Source: Przewalskia tangutica
Lineage: Eukaryota; Streptophyta; Magnoliopsida; Solanales; Solanaceae
Length of the DNA stretch: 64,000 nt
Assembly (NCBI GenBank): GCA_029844215.1
Contig: CM056721.1
Span: forward strand, 134,507,254-134,571,253
Direction of reading: 5' to 3'
The position numbers were made by a program, and so were the translations under genes. This document shows positions 22,390 through 34,321 of this stretch, one piece after another. The notes beneath the pieces were generated by a model. The model saw only the letters and a program-made list of their open reading frames with translations. It did not search any database and was not told where the DNA came from. Position 1 is the stretch's first letter; every line of letters starts with the position of its first letter.

Positions 22390-23540
22390 TCTCCCCCTCT
22401 TTTGTGAAGAAAGCAGCAGCATGAACTGATCTTTGACTTGAATCAGAGCATTCCTCACAGTATCAACCTCAGAGATTTGTTGGTTGATCTTTGCAATTTG
22501 ATTCACAAGCTATTCAGTAGACAATAGAGACTGTCTTGGACCAGTGTTGTCAAGAATGTTGGTGACATTCCTGTCAACATCTGCACTATTTCCTTCCATT
22601 TTTCAGGGTAGATCGATCACTCTGTCTCTACTCTTCAAAATTGCTTTGTTTACTGTGTACAGTTCAGGAGCCTTCCCTAATATGTCATCTCTCTTAGGAT
22701 TAAGACCTTGGGTAGTTAAAACTTTGTATATCAGAGAGGGATAAGGGAGGATTTGAGGTTGATTCTTTTTGTGCCAAGTTGGCAACTTAATGGAAGATCA
22801 TTTTGTCTAGATCAACTCTCAAACTTTTCCCAATTTTATACATCATTGTAGCTTGTTCTGTAGTTACACTTGACTCATTCATTGAAGGAGGCCAATTGTG
22901 TATAGCAATTTGTGAAGGGTGGCAAACAGGGCTGTTAATTTAGAGGCCGGACATCTAGAGATCCACTTATGCATTATACCTCCTGTGAGGTACTTAATTA
23001 CTTCATCGCTATTGTCCACTGCAGAGTTTGCTTATCTAACATTCTCCTAAATATTTAATCACATAAATTGGTTTATAACAGCAGGTGTGAAAAAATATAC
23101 TATGTTATAGAGATATACCTTTTCAAATTTCTTTGAGTCGATATCCTTTATAGCAGAACTCAAATTAGCACAAAACAACCTGAATATTATATCAATATAT
23201 GGTTCGTTCTCAGTAACAGATCCTAGGAGATGTCTTTCTTTTAAGAACTCTACCAAACCATATTCTGAACAGGAAGTAATATTTATTACTTTTTCAGACC
23301 TAACAACTCTGTTCTTATACCAGTCTCTTATCAGAATTAGTTTTAGAATAGAATTTGTCTTAGTAGATACATACCTCAAGGTATGAATCAGATTCGATTT
23401 TGCTGGAGGATGATGGAGTTTGTGTCTCTTCTGATGTTAACTGAAATGTTGCCTGAGATGTTGTGGCATCAGTGACAACATTCGGAGCAACACTCGATTT
23501 GGCATATCTGGAAATTCCCTTTGGGAAGAATTGCTTCAAT
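22390..23540 (-). pseudogene. env-position ORF of SIRE-like copia, copy I (decayed)
   Basis: On the minus strand two open pieces align with the plus-strand copy at 42154-43948. SEYGLVEFLKERHLLGSV and FEKVYLYNIVYFFTPAVI lie in 23379-23059, and ILPYPSLIYKVL with SRDRVIDLP in 22785-22603. A tail near 22420-22390 ends SSQKRG-like, as does the other copy (SSQKGGKR). Stops and shifts separate the pieces. The position between the copia pol and the 3' LTR is that of env-like ORFs in SIRE elements. No transmembrane segment or viral envelope motif is visible. The protein family is not identified with certainty. Confidence 0.65.
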
Positions 23541-23544
23541 GAAG

Positions 23545-24668
23545 TTTCACATTATTACCAACAATTATGCCACGATTATTGTTCAAATTGGAATAAGACG
23601 AGATAGTACCTTGGTCGAACGTCATGTGAGAAGTGGCATCGGTGTCCATGTACCAATCTGCCCCGGCCTAGTGTTGTTCGGAAACCACTAGCCCATTTGT
23701 TATTGGGCCGAAAAGAATTCTGGGCAGCCCACTGTCCAGAGGCTGAAAAGGCTGGAGAATAGGTGTCGTTGGGCCACTACCCATTGGTCTAGGCCCACTG
23801 CTAGGGGGCCAAGACTGGGACCAGTTTGGTTGTGGCCCACTGTTGTCGGACGGGGCCCACCGCCACTGTTCTAGCCACCACCACCACTGCCGGAACCACC
23901 GCATTTGCCCCCGCAATTTTTGCTATTATTTTTGCGAGTATTCTTGCTGCCATCGTGAGTACGATTTTGGCCCGAATTATCAACAAAACTCGAAGAATTA
24001 GTGCAGGACGTCATCATGACCACAGGACTAGCGTCGGTGGCCGCTTTCTTAGCCAAGCTGGCTTCTTCGAGCTTGAGCATGGAATGAGCCTGATAGAACT
24101 GCAGAAGAGGACTGCTCTGACGAAGAAGCGTACCAATACCACTATAGGCCTCAGATAGGCCTGCAACCATTTGAAGGACCAAATGATCATCGGGCGCGCC
24201 AACGCTGCGGAGTTGGTTCACTAATTCTTTCAACCTTTTGCAGTAAGCTGAAACGTTCGGAAAATTCTCCATGTTGACCTGAGAGAATTCCTGCTCAAGG
24301 GTAACATCACGAGAATTTTGATTGTCTTGGAATATATCACGTATTCTATCCCAAGTAGCCTTTGTCGTAGCGTCAGGCTCAATAATCGTTTGTAATAGGT
24401 CGGTAAAGATAATGAAGTAAATCCACTGAAGAACGGTAGCATCAAGGGTCGTCCATAATTTAGGATCATCCTCGGGTTTAGGCCCCTCCGTATCACTGGG
24501 AGCCTCGGGGATAATGTGATGGAGTACTTGATGCGATCGTGCGTGAACTTTGAACAGTTCGACCCATGTCGCGTATTGGACGTTTTCTATTTCAAGAACG
24601 ATAGAGATGTGGTTCTTGATGTTAGAAACAGTAAGGGCAGAGTTAAATATGTTCTTTGACGTAGTCAT
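23545..24668 (-). pseudogene. copia gag and protease (copy H), fused to SIRE-like 3' part
   Basis: The gag begins at 24668 with MTTSKNIFNSALTVSNIKNH and stays open for about 265 codons, to a Gly-rich stretch at 23871. A frame change follows, then a Pro/Ser/Gly-rich linker and the protease site WYMDTDATSHMTF near 23650. The catalytic Asp-Thr-Gly reads Asp-Thr-Asp, which should inactivate it. Homology to the copia C type ends near 23545, where the SIRE-like 3' region begins. The integrase, RT and RNase H are missing. Confidence 0.85.
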
Positions 24669-24807
24669 AACGAAAGAACAAAAGGGATTTTGGAAGAAAA
24701 AATTGGGAAAAGAGGAGGTAAAATCGACACAGAAACCGATAGAATGGGGTCTCGGAAACCGAGCCACAATTTGGACGAAAATTTGGGAGAAAGGAATTAA
24801 CCTAGAC

Positions 24808-25019
24808 TTCTGATACCATGAAAGAAATAATCCCTTAATTATTTTCATTAATGAAAGAGTATATATACAATTTACAATTTTCATAATAGAAAAATCTTAT
24901 TCCTATTCTATTTTCAAAACCATATTCTACTTGTACAAGAATCCTACAATTATAGTAAGTATACAATGCTAATTATATACAATTAATACAAAATATTTTG
25001 TTACCAAAAGTGAGCATAC
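24808..25019 (-). repeat. 5' LTR end and primer site of copy H
   Basis: On the minus strand the LTR ends ggattatttctttca at 24819 and is followed by tggtatcagaag (24818-24807), an initiator-Met primer site. The LTR start is not certain; a TG near 25019 is possible. A TATA-like tgtatatatactc occurs near 24860. Confidence 0.6.
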
Positions 25020-25023
25020 ACGG

Positions 25024-25090
25024 TGTGTATACCGTGTATATCACATATTCTCATTTGTGATGGATTTCCGTGATATACACGGTATACACA
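25024..25090. repeat. perfect 21-bp inverted repeat
   Basis: Arms 25024-25044 and 25070-25090 are perfect complements (gtgtataccgtgtatatcac and its reverse complement, plus one more pair), with a 25-base spacer. The arms themselves contain the shorter palindrome gtataccgtgtatac-like words. It lies at or just outside the copy H LTR, about 0.7 kb from the end of UTP21. Confidence 0.8.
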
Positions 25091-25790
25091 AGGTATGTGT
25101 ATACTCATGTATATTTTCATTAAGAAAAGCTCGTGCTGAGCCCGAGCTCAATAACAGTACACTAAATGTTAGGACGATAATTTTCTATTCATGAATTAGT
25201 TTCAGTGTATTTTTTAAAATTACTCTTTGATTTGTTCATGTTAATTCAGTGGATTAAATTTCTGCTAAAAAAAACGTTGGGATGAAGTTTTGATCGGTTG
25301 AGCTAATGGGGTTAATTTAGATAGTGACTTCATAAAAGAGACTACATGGTATGAAAAGTTTGGCTGGTGCTTTCTAAAAAGTTGTTGAGATTGAAGTGCA
25401 TTAGAGAAAGAAAAGCTAATTGTTGTGTGTTAGCAACTGTAATTAACTTGCACATAAAGAATATTTTTACTTAAGAAAATTAGGAGGAGCTTCATTGAGT
25501 CCATTTCTCATTCAATTAATTGTAATTACAAACACTGCATAAAGATCAAACTTAAATGACCATAGAATACCCTCAAAATCACAATAAGCACACATGTCAA
25601 ATGTGGCTTAATAATAATAAGAGAAAAATATGTAATTGAGTAGATTTGATGATCATCATTATTTAAAAGAGTTACAGTAGTACATTACAACAATTGTACT
25701 ACTGTAAAATTGCAGTTATATAAGATATATTTTTACCTATCAAAATTGCAATTACATTACAACAGCCAAGCACTGTCATGTTGACATTAA
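25091..25790. other. UTP21 3' flank, no gene seen
   Basis: This AT-rich spacer between copy H and the UTP21 stop codon would include its 3' UTR. A small inverted word, gtagtacattacaacaattgtactac, occurs near 25678-25702. No gene was recognised. Confidence 0.4.
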
Positions 25791-28700
25791 TCAAAATTGG
25801 GAGTTGCTAAAAAACGTGACCATGCATCTGGTATATTGGAACAATTTATCTACTTTTTGCCACACTGCAGATTGAACTTCTAAAAGCTTTTTTGCCTTCT
25901 CCTGCAATTTTGACTGGCGTCGAATTGTTTCACCATGAATCTGTCCAGCACAAATTAAAAGAGATGTTAAATAACATATTTATCAAACATCACAAAGAAA
26001 TTTCAAGCATGACTAATAGCCAATTTGCAATCAGAGTTATGTCAGTAGTTGGAGCCACATAAGTCAGAACACTCTTTAACCTAAACTTGACTATCTCAAC
26101 AATGTCAAGCAGAGAATATAAAACTAGACAGCTGGTGAAGATGGAAATTTACCTTCAAAAACAATCTAATCAGAGCCTGTATAAACTCGAAATTGCTTCT
26201 GCATGAAATCTCGTGTATAAAGTAATCCAGTAGCAGTTCAATAAAATGCAATTCTTGTCTCTTCTCAGGCTCCTGATCGTCATTGTCATCTATTATCTGA
26301 AGCATTCGCAGCTCCATATCCAATATTGAAGGCGACAAGCCTTTGATATAATCAGTGAATGTTGCAACTGCAAAAGGCAATAAAATCTGTCATCCTAGAG
26401 TCTGTCCAACAAGGAAAGTGAATACACATAGAGAGAAGGTGAGGAGCTTACAATTCTCTTTCTCCGCGCATGACTGAAGAATTTGCATGAATTTGGACAT
26501 TGGAAGATCAGTTTTCTTACTGCCCTCTTCCAATTCGCTATTTTGTGTATTATTCTCCTCATTAGCACCTTCGCTTGGTTTAAATAATATCTCACCGGAC
26601 AGAGATGGAATTGAAGGCAAGAAAAAAGGTGCATTTTCAGGTTTCTTTGGAGGCTCGATAGGTTTGTTGCGGGCTTTTATTATGTCCAGGTTGATCAAGC
26701 TCTGCCATTGACTCTTAGGCAATAGTGAAAGAGTGACTAGATCTGGAATTTGATAACATGAATTCAGAAACTGAGAAGCAACAGAGGACTCCAATGGCTT
26801 AACGATAGTTCTGTTATCTCTGTTTTCACCATCTTTTGCAGAAGAAACGGGTGGCATCTTAACGTTGACTATTTCATTTCCGCTTCCATATGATGCAAAG
26901 CTTGCAGCTCCAGAGAACATCGCTTGATTGACCCACAGATAGACACCATTTTGATCAACATGAGATGTGGCCAAGATATCCATATTAGGCGATAAAGATA
27001 GCGCAGTGATACACAAATCAACTTGTATTGCATCTATCTGTCTAGCTAAAATTACATCCCAAATTCTGAGTGTCCCATCCATACTGGACGTTAAAAGCCA
27101 TTTCCCATCCTCGCTAAAGCACATATCCGTAATACGGTCAGTATGACCCTCAAATTGACGAACCAACCTCTGTGCAATAACATCAAATAGACGGATAACT
27201 AAGTCATTTGCCACAGTAGCCAAAAGACCATTAGAACGATGGAACACAATCTTAACTAAGGAACACCCAACTTCCCATTTATATTTTAACTCGAGTCCTT
27301 TGAAGTTCCAAACTTTTACATCGCCATGGTATCCAGCACTTATCATGATGGTATTTGTTGCATCACAAGCTATGCCAATTACTTCCCCATTGTGAGCAGC
27401 ACTTTCACCTCCCAACACATCAACATAATTGCCACGGCTGATTCCTGACTGAAGATTAAATCGCTCAATCCAACCTCCGGCAGTCCCTAGTACAGCAAAA
27501 TTGCCACAAGCACTAATAGCACAAGCCTTGACTGGAGTTGGATTTTCAGGGCATGGAGTTAAGATATGTTCACCAAGAACAAAATTTTGAAGCCTCCATA
27601 CATAAGCACACGGGGTGTCCATGTGACATGTAACCACATTGCACCAATCACGTTCCCTAATTTCAGCAACGTCGAATGCAATAACAGGTTTCAATTTTAT
27701 CTCCTCCTCTTTCAACTTAAGCTTCTTCGCTCTTTTATAAACATGTCGCTGGGAAAGTTCTCTACTTTGTTGATCTTGAACAATAGAAAAAAGACGAAAA
27801 GCTCGGTCTTGACCAGCAGATAAGATGTGACGCCCATTTGCATAGAACTTGATACATAGAGGAGGAGCACTATGACCACTTCTAAACCGTAGTAAACGAG
27901 CGTCCCCATCACTTGAATCAAAGACCCACATTTTCATTGAATTGTCAGCAGATGAACTCATGAGAACAGGCTCATTAGCAAAGAACTGAAGTGAAACTAT
28001 GGAGGAGTCATGGGCATCCTTGATGACAGACTGCAACCTTTTCTTCTCAAGATTCCATATGCTTATAACACCAGATGAACCTCCAGAAGCTAGAAGGGGC
28101 TGCCCATTAGTGCTGAATGATAAGGCATTAACAGCACCTCTTGTAGAGTGACTAAATGTAGCTACCTCTTCATCGTAGCGAATATTATGAACATGAATCT
28201 TCCCATCCGCACATCCAACAGAAATAACATCTAGTGCCGGAGATGAAACACAACAAGTAATAGCAGATCCCCATCCCTTGAACTCATAAATTTTCTTCTT
28301 TGTGCTTATATTCCAGAGTTGCAAAGCACCTTCTTGACTTCCTAGAATAACCTGTTTGGAAGCCGCTTAATGTCAAGTGAAACATAGGAAACCAAAGAAC
28401 CTAGCTAAACTATAACCTTTTTCCTTGTTTAACAAGCATGTTTTTTTTGTTTTGGTTTCCGCGGGGGGGGGGGGGTGTATTAACTACTGCCACCAACCTA
28501 TGCTTCAGCTCATTGTGTTACTTAAAATAGAAAATTCATACCTTATTTAAATAAGTATCTGGATGCATTATGCAGCTAGGAGAGAATTTGTCCTCTAGCT
28601 TTATGTGTCCGATTGGAGCAGGAATTTTGTCTATTCCTTTGAATTGCCATATGAAGATACTGCCTTCAACATCAACACTTAGGACATGTTCACCAAAAAG

Positions 28701-31700
28701 AATCAACTGGTTCACCTTAGCACTATGTCCACTCCAAGTAGCCACCTGACCAAAGAAAATGGAACCATTTGCACCAGAAAAACATAAAAAGGCTCATTAA
28801 TGCACACTCTGAAACTCAAAGATGATCCCAAAAGAATAAGCTTAACAAATGTATGAAGAATAAAAGGTGATAATAATATATCAAATAGAAAGAATGACAC
28901 AATAGCCGGTATTATAAGGACCCAAAACTTGCACCATTTGAAACAAAATCTGACCTTCATTCAAGTAAATGAGGGCAAAAGGAAAGAAAGATCAGGAAAG
29001 GGGATTATTCAAGGAGAGATTCCCTAACACCAGATGCTTCAGTAGAATTCTATCCATCCTTCTACTTTAGAAAGATTCAGATTATCGATAAATTATAGGA
29101 AGCTAAAATGCATGCACATTTAAAGTAACACTTTCCAGAGATCATGGGTTTTTGTGAACGACAAATGACAGAAGTAACAGTACACCAAATAATGGTCCCA
29201 ACGCAAGGCCAAGTAATCTTCAAAGCATATTAGAAAATTTGAGGGCATTCTTCAAAGTGATACAAGAGTAATGTGATCAAGCATCACAAGATTCTTTTTC
29301 CTCTTCATGGTTGAGCCTCCTCAACAATGTAGAGTAACATGCACAGTTTTTTTTTGTGGGTGGGTGGGTGGGTGGGGAAGATCTACAAACCTTGTCATGA
29401 TTAATACATTCAGAGGAAAAAACAAACCTGATGAGCACGCTTAACAACTGCAATGTCACTCCCATAGGCAGCAAAAGTATATTCACGATAAGAAGCGAGA
29501 GCTCGAATCTTCTTTGGCAATTGCGGGCCTTTATTCAAAATTCAAATATGAATGTCGAGGAAGTGCAGGGAATATTTTTTGTAAGAATGAAATTAAATAA
29601 CTCCATAATGAATTAGATACAACTTTTTCCACCACAATAGGTTGAACACCACTTACAGTAGGTCTGATGTTTGCCTCTTTATTCGGGTTTGATACTTGTA
29701 TGTTAGTATAGGGATAAGTGAAGATTCAGAGAAAACATATAGTTTTAATAACCAGTAACTAACTTTCCTTGAGAAGACAAGTTATTTGATGTTGAAATGA
29801 AAAGGATGCAAATAGAGTGGAACAGATAAACCCCAACTACTTTGGGATTGAGGAACTGTTGATTTTTAGTTGACAATAACCCGAACATGGCAGTATAGCT
29901 AACTATTACAGGTTTCAATCTAGCATTAAAACTAATAGTAGAAGTAAAATTAAACTGATCACTGTTTCCAGAAGAGTAGAGCCCATTGTTTCTCTTCTTT
30001 TCTCCAACAGCACAATGTTTCTCTTATTTTACTGATATAGTCTTCTCACATTATACCTTTCCCATCTACTAGTCAACTGAGCTTCCCCTAGCCCTACAAC
30101 TGCAAAACACTGTAATGAGTTGGCTACCAGCAGGAACATCCTCTCGCATCTCCTTCTGAAGACAATTTTCTCTTAAAACTTGTATCTGTTTGTATTTTTT
30201 TATAAAGAACTTGTATCTATTTTTATATCCCTCTTATAAATCCCTTTTCACATTTAACATCAAACTCCATAAAGAAAACCTGAACTGAGAAGTTCAGTTC
30301 CAACATCACCCTCATTAATTCTCTCATTCTACAGATATAGATTAATTACAGTTAATGGGATGCCAATAAAGGCACGATATCTTAGCATCATTTCTTTTTC
30401 TAGAATAATTAGAAGGTAAAACTATTGAATAAAAAATAGAACTTTATTAAATAACTAATAATAGAATGAAGCTTTCATGGAATCCCAAAAGGGGGATGCA
30501 AAAGGTTAAAAAAACTTGCGTGTTTCGTTTTTAGGAACTTAAGAAACCTAGACCCAAATTTTATTTTAAGAGTATAAGTTCCCCTGATGGTGCTCTCTTC
30601 AAGGATGTTCAAACTAAATTAGGAATATTTTTGCAACAAAGGCCATGATGTATTGCAACAAACTGAAAAGAAACACAATAAGCTCCATCTGCTATAAAGC
30701 CCAGTAATGTTAGCCAGAACAGATATGAATGGTAACTAAATTTGGAATAACAATTTGTCATGCGTTCGGTATCTATAGAACTTTCATCTACTTATTTCTC
30801 AGCTGAAACCATTCATTTACTACATAAGTAGCTTAATAAATTGGGGGCAGACTTGGATGGTTCAGTGAGAATAACAGTGGTTACTGGTTAGCCTGGTATT
30901 CAAACTGAAGGTTGAGAATACACTAGATAGTTTAGATAGTTTCATAGTCCAACTCATTGGTACACATTGTGCGGTATAGAATACATTCTGATTATGCTCA
31001 AGTATTTTTTAAAAATCCATGTGTACCATGTTATATCATCTGCCTTTGTCTTCCACTATTCCTTCTTGGCTTCTTAGGTTAATAATATATTTAACTGTTT
31101 TACACTGCTTCCTTTTACAATTAGACACTAACTAATTTCTTCAAAACTAGTCCTCGTACTTTGCAGCCTACAACTACTGAAGATGTTCAAGAGTACATTA
31201 ATACATTTCAGTCTAACATCACCCACAGGATGTAAAAACAAGATAAAGTCCACAGCAGTAATTTCAAACATCAGAAATGGGACTCCTAATTTAGAGTTAA
31301 CAGGTAAAAACAAGTGTATGGATAGCGCTGATCCTTCAACATACACCAAAAAAAGCTTAGTAAAACTTGAACAGGTATACATACCCATATCCAAGCCCAT
31401 GTTATACAGGCTTCCTTATGCTCGTTATTCCCCTTTTTCTGTGTAACTTAAGAGACCTATCTAGTGGATAAACCACTTACAAGGAAATCTTGTTCTATTT
31501 TGGGTGTGTTTGGTATGAAGAAAAACATTTTCCAGAAAATGTTTTCCTATTTTCCCATGTTTGGTTGGCCAAAATTTCTTGGAAAACATTTTCCTTAGGA
31601 AAACAAGTTCCTTAAAAATGAGGAAAATGACTTCCCTAATGTAAGTAGGAAAAACAAGTTTCATAAATGACATTCCAAGTTTGTTGTCTCCTTCCCACCC

Positions 31701-32343
31701 ACCCAACGCCTCCAACACCCGCCTCTTGACCATCCCACCCCCGCCAACCCCAACTCCAATAGAATTTTGCTAAACATAAATGCTCTTAGGATAATATATA
31801 TAGTTTTGATAACTTATCAAACACTATAAAATAAATAAGAAACCCACTGTTTTCCAAGAAAATATTTTCTAGGAAAACATTTTCCATCATACCAAACACG
31901 CCCTTTAACTACAACCAATACTTCACATAACCTGAACCTAGCAGCAAATAAAATAGGTTCTTTCTCACTTCAACTACTCCCATCCCCAAACCCCAAAAGC
32001 AAAGGGCCCATGATTTATAAGTTTTAACTAAATCAAAAGTTCAAATTTAACCAATTTCAAGAATTAAGCTGCTTAGAAAAATGAATCAACAAATTGCTTA
32101 CCAACAAGAACCAAACTGAGTTTAGCGCACTGCACATGCAAAAAAGATCCAAAACAAAAATTAATTGTTGACCCAAATCAGAAAAAGAAAACTTGAGAAT
32201 GGTCATAAAAAACATACGTTGTAAACTTGGAAAGCTTTGCCAACACTAACGGTGACAAAGGTCTCAGTACCAAGTCTTTGTACAGAGAAAGGAACATTGG
32301 TGGTAATGTATCCAATTGCTCTAAAAGGTTCGAAAATCCCCAT
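25791..32343 (-). CDS. UTP21: UTP21 / WDR36 homologue, SSU processome WD40 protein (7 exons)
   Basis: Exons on the minus strand are 32343-32218, 32129-32102, 29528-29428, 28745-28542, 28351-26452, 26367-26153 and 25940-25791. All junctions are GT-AG and in phase; the coding length is 2724 nt (907 aa), as expected for the family. The N-terminus MGIFEPFRAIGYITTNVPFS is nearly invariant in plant homologues. WD40 repeats fill about residues 40-650 (for example KIHVHNIRYDEEVATFSHS, GTLRIWD). The Utp21-specific C-terminal domain covers about 690-900 (SQWQSLINLD, FTDYIKGLSPSILDMELRML). In yeast and humans the protein is part of the UTPB subcomplex that binds the 5' region of the pre-rRNA in the nucleolus and is needed for 18S maturation. 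The upstream region carries two telo-boxes, in line with a ribosome-biogenesis gene. There is no sign of damage. Confidence 0.95.
28463..28475 (+). repeat. poly-G tract (13 G) in UTP21 intron 4
   Basis: An uninterrupted run of 13 G lies close to the acceptor side of the intron between exons 4 and 5. Such a tract is hard to sequence, so the exact length may be unreliable. Confidence 0.7.
29356..29377 (+). repeat. (GGGT)n tract in UTP21 intron 3
   Basis: gtgggtgggtgggtgggtgggg has five G-runs with single-base loops, a classic quadruplex motif. It lies about 50 bp past the exon 3 donor, on the template strand of the gene. Confidence 0.75.
31502..31903. repeat. MITE with GGG(C/T)GTGTTTGGTATGA ends
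   Basis: The left end gggtgtgtttggtatga and the right end tcataccaaacacgccc form terminal inverted repeats. They continue inward as an A/T-rich subterminal repeat of the word ggaaaacattttcc on both sides. The element is about 400 bp, in intron 2 of UTP21. Such GGGCGTGTTTGGTATG-type MITEs are common in eudicots. The target duplication is unclear. Confidence 0.75.
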
Positions 32344-32371
32344 TACTTGAAGAGCTGGTAAGCTTAGTTTT

Positions 32372-32405
32372 TTTAGGGTTTTAGAATTGAAGGCTTAAAC
32401 CCTAA
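32372..32405 (-). promoter_or_regulatory. two telo-boxes upstream of UTP21
   Basis: tttagggtt (32372-32380) and aaaccctaa (32397-32405) are the plant telo-box in both orientations, 29-62 bases upstream of the ATG. Telo-boxes are enriched in promoters and leaders of ribosomal-protein and ribosome-biogenesis genes, which fits UTP21. Confidence 0.75.
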
Positions 32406-32488
32406 TCCCACACGCCCGACCCGACCCTCCGTCACTATGGGTGATGTCTTTTTCCATTTTCCTTTTCTTGTTTGGTTAAATATGATAT

Positions 32489-33383
32489 TCCGGTGTTCAC
32501 AAAAAATAGAAACACCGAACCAAACCGAAAATTAAACCAAATCGAAGGAAAAAAACTGATATTTTTTTGGTTTGATTTGGTTTTGTAATTTTAAAAATCG
32601 ATAAAATTTGATTTGATTTTAGTTTTAAACAAAAAATAATCAAAAAATGAACCAAATCGATTATATAAATACCTATTAAGAATTTATAATTACACATATA
32701 TACATGTATATTTTTATGTAAGATGGTACATATTAAACTTTGCTCTCTTGGTTAGTAATCTAGGTATTTGCCTTTATGATAATCCAATTTTTTGCCTTTA
32801 CTTTCTAGTTTTATTTGTAGTCTTTATTTTAATAATTTCAAGAATATATTTCATGTCCAAAATAACTTGTGTTTAGATCATTTAATTATTTTATTATTTA
32901 ATTTAATTATCATCAACATATCTTGGTAAATCATAACTCTTTAATTTTTGCACAAAAAAATTAATTGTAGGAAATTTTATTAAGTTCTTTGAAAATGACT
33001 AATTTTTTGAACAATGCATCCTTTTTTTTTCTTGGAGAAAGCTACTTACATAACTTGATTACATATATAGTTCCTTCTTTTTTTTAATTAATTTGATAGT
33101 GTTATGATGCAGTATAGTTAATCTAATATGTGATTGGTGTTGCGATTTCTTTATTTTTGAGTTTGCATCTTTCGACATAACACTTGGAAGACTACTGTCA
33201 TATATATATTTTTTTAAGAAAAAACTGACAAAAAATCGAATTAACCGAAAAAACCGACAGAAACCGAAGTGATGAAAACCAACTTAATTGGTTTGATTTG
33301 GTTTCAGTATTTGAAAACCCGACTTAATTGGTTTGATTAATTTTTAAAAGAAAACCAACCAAAACCGACCCATGAACATCCTA
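32489..33383. repeat. non-autonomous hAT-like element rich in AACCGA/TCGGTT
   Basis: The left end ccggtgttcac and the right end catgaacatccta are inverted relatives (ggtgttca / tgaacatcc). Subterminal regions are filled with aaccaaaccgaa words on the left and the right (32512-32545, 33238-33370). The interior is AT-rich and has no long open frame. It lies about 150 bp upstream of UTP21 and could influence its promoter. The superfamily is a guess from the ends. Confidence 0.6.
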
Positions 33384-34321
33384 GTTAAAGTTATGCATGT
33401 ATTAGCTATATGCGAAATTAGTTATGAGACAATTTATATATTATTTTATATAAGTAATAGTAATGTAGGATTTAGTTATTCATGTATTAGTTAATTCACC
33501 TTCTATCCTGCATAAAATAATACTTCTACATTTCCCTCATAACTTATACATATATTAGTTATGCGGATTTCTCAATTGCAAACCAAACATCATATTAATT
33601 TTATACTTGAATAAATTGCCTCCTCACCAACTACCAGAAGTGGTATTACTTATACAAATTTCAATACTTGCATAGCTCACCCCCAAATCAGCTACCAAAC
33701 GACCTCTAACTTCATTCTTTTCTTTGTTTTAGATTATCTTATGTTTAGCTGGTGCTTGAGTTATAATGACATATTAAGAGTCTTCATATAATAACCTTTT
33801 GAAAAAATATTTTTGAAGAAAAATAATTTGTGTTTGACAAATTTAATTAGAAACTATACTTTCGTAAGTATTTGATAAATATAATGTGTTTGGCCAACTT
33901 TCTTAGAAGGTGTCTTTGAATAAAATTATGAAAAATACATTATTAGAGCTTACTCCCTCCTGTTCAAAAATAGTGTCCACTTAATTTTTTTTATTCAAAG
34001 AGAGTGTTCACTTACCAAATCAAGAAGGAATTAACCTTATTTTTATTGATTTGGCCTTATTAAGTTTTAAGTGACCAAACTCCAATACCTATTTAATTAG
34101 GGATAGTTTAGTCAAATTACCTATTTATTTTTCTAAGAGTTAGTATTTTCTTAAGGGGTGTGCAATTAGGGCTGTTCAAAATCGAACTGTTATCGATAAT
34201 CCAACAACAAAATTGGCTTATTGTCTTATTGGTATTGGGTTATCAAATTAACAGTTGGTGAATGGATAAGATTTTATAGTTAACGGTTAATCAGTACGGG
34301 AGCGAAATACTCATTTTTCTT
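33384..34321. other. AT-rich spacer, possible Stowaway-like remnant
   Basis: No gene is seen. The phrase tactccctcctgttcaaaaa near 33951, followed by gtgtccact, resembles a Stowaway MITE terminus, and gtgttcactta near 34007 repeats part of it. The far end is not identifiable. Confidence 0.35.

Noticed and set aside
24550..24813. 87-codon plus-strand frame
   Set aside because: It is antisense to the start of the copia H gag, which has clear homology to the gag of copia C.
33951..34130. Complete Stowaway MITE
   Set aside because: Only one end resembles the family; no matching second terminus or TA duplication was found.
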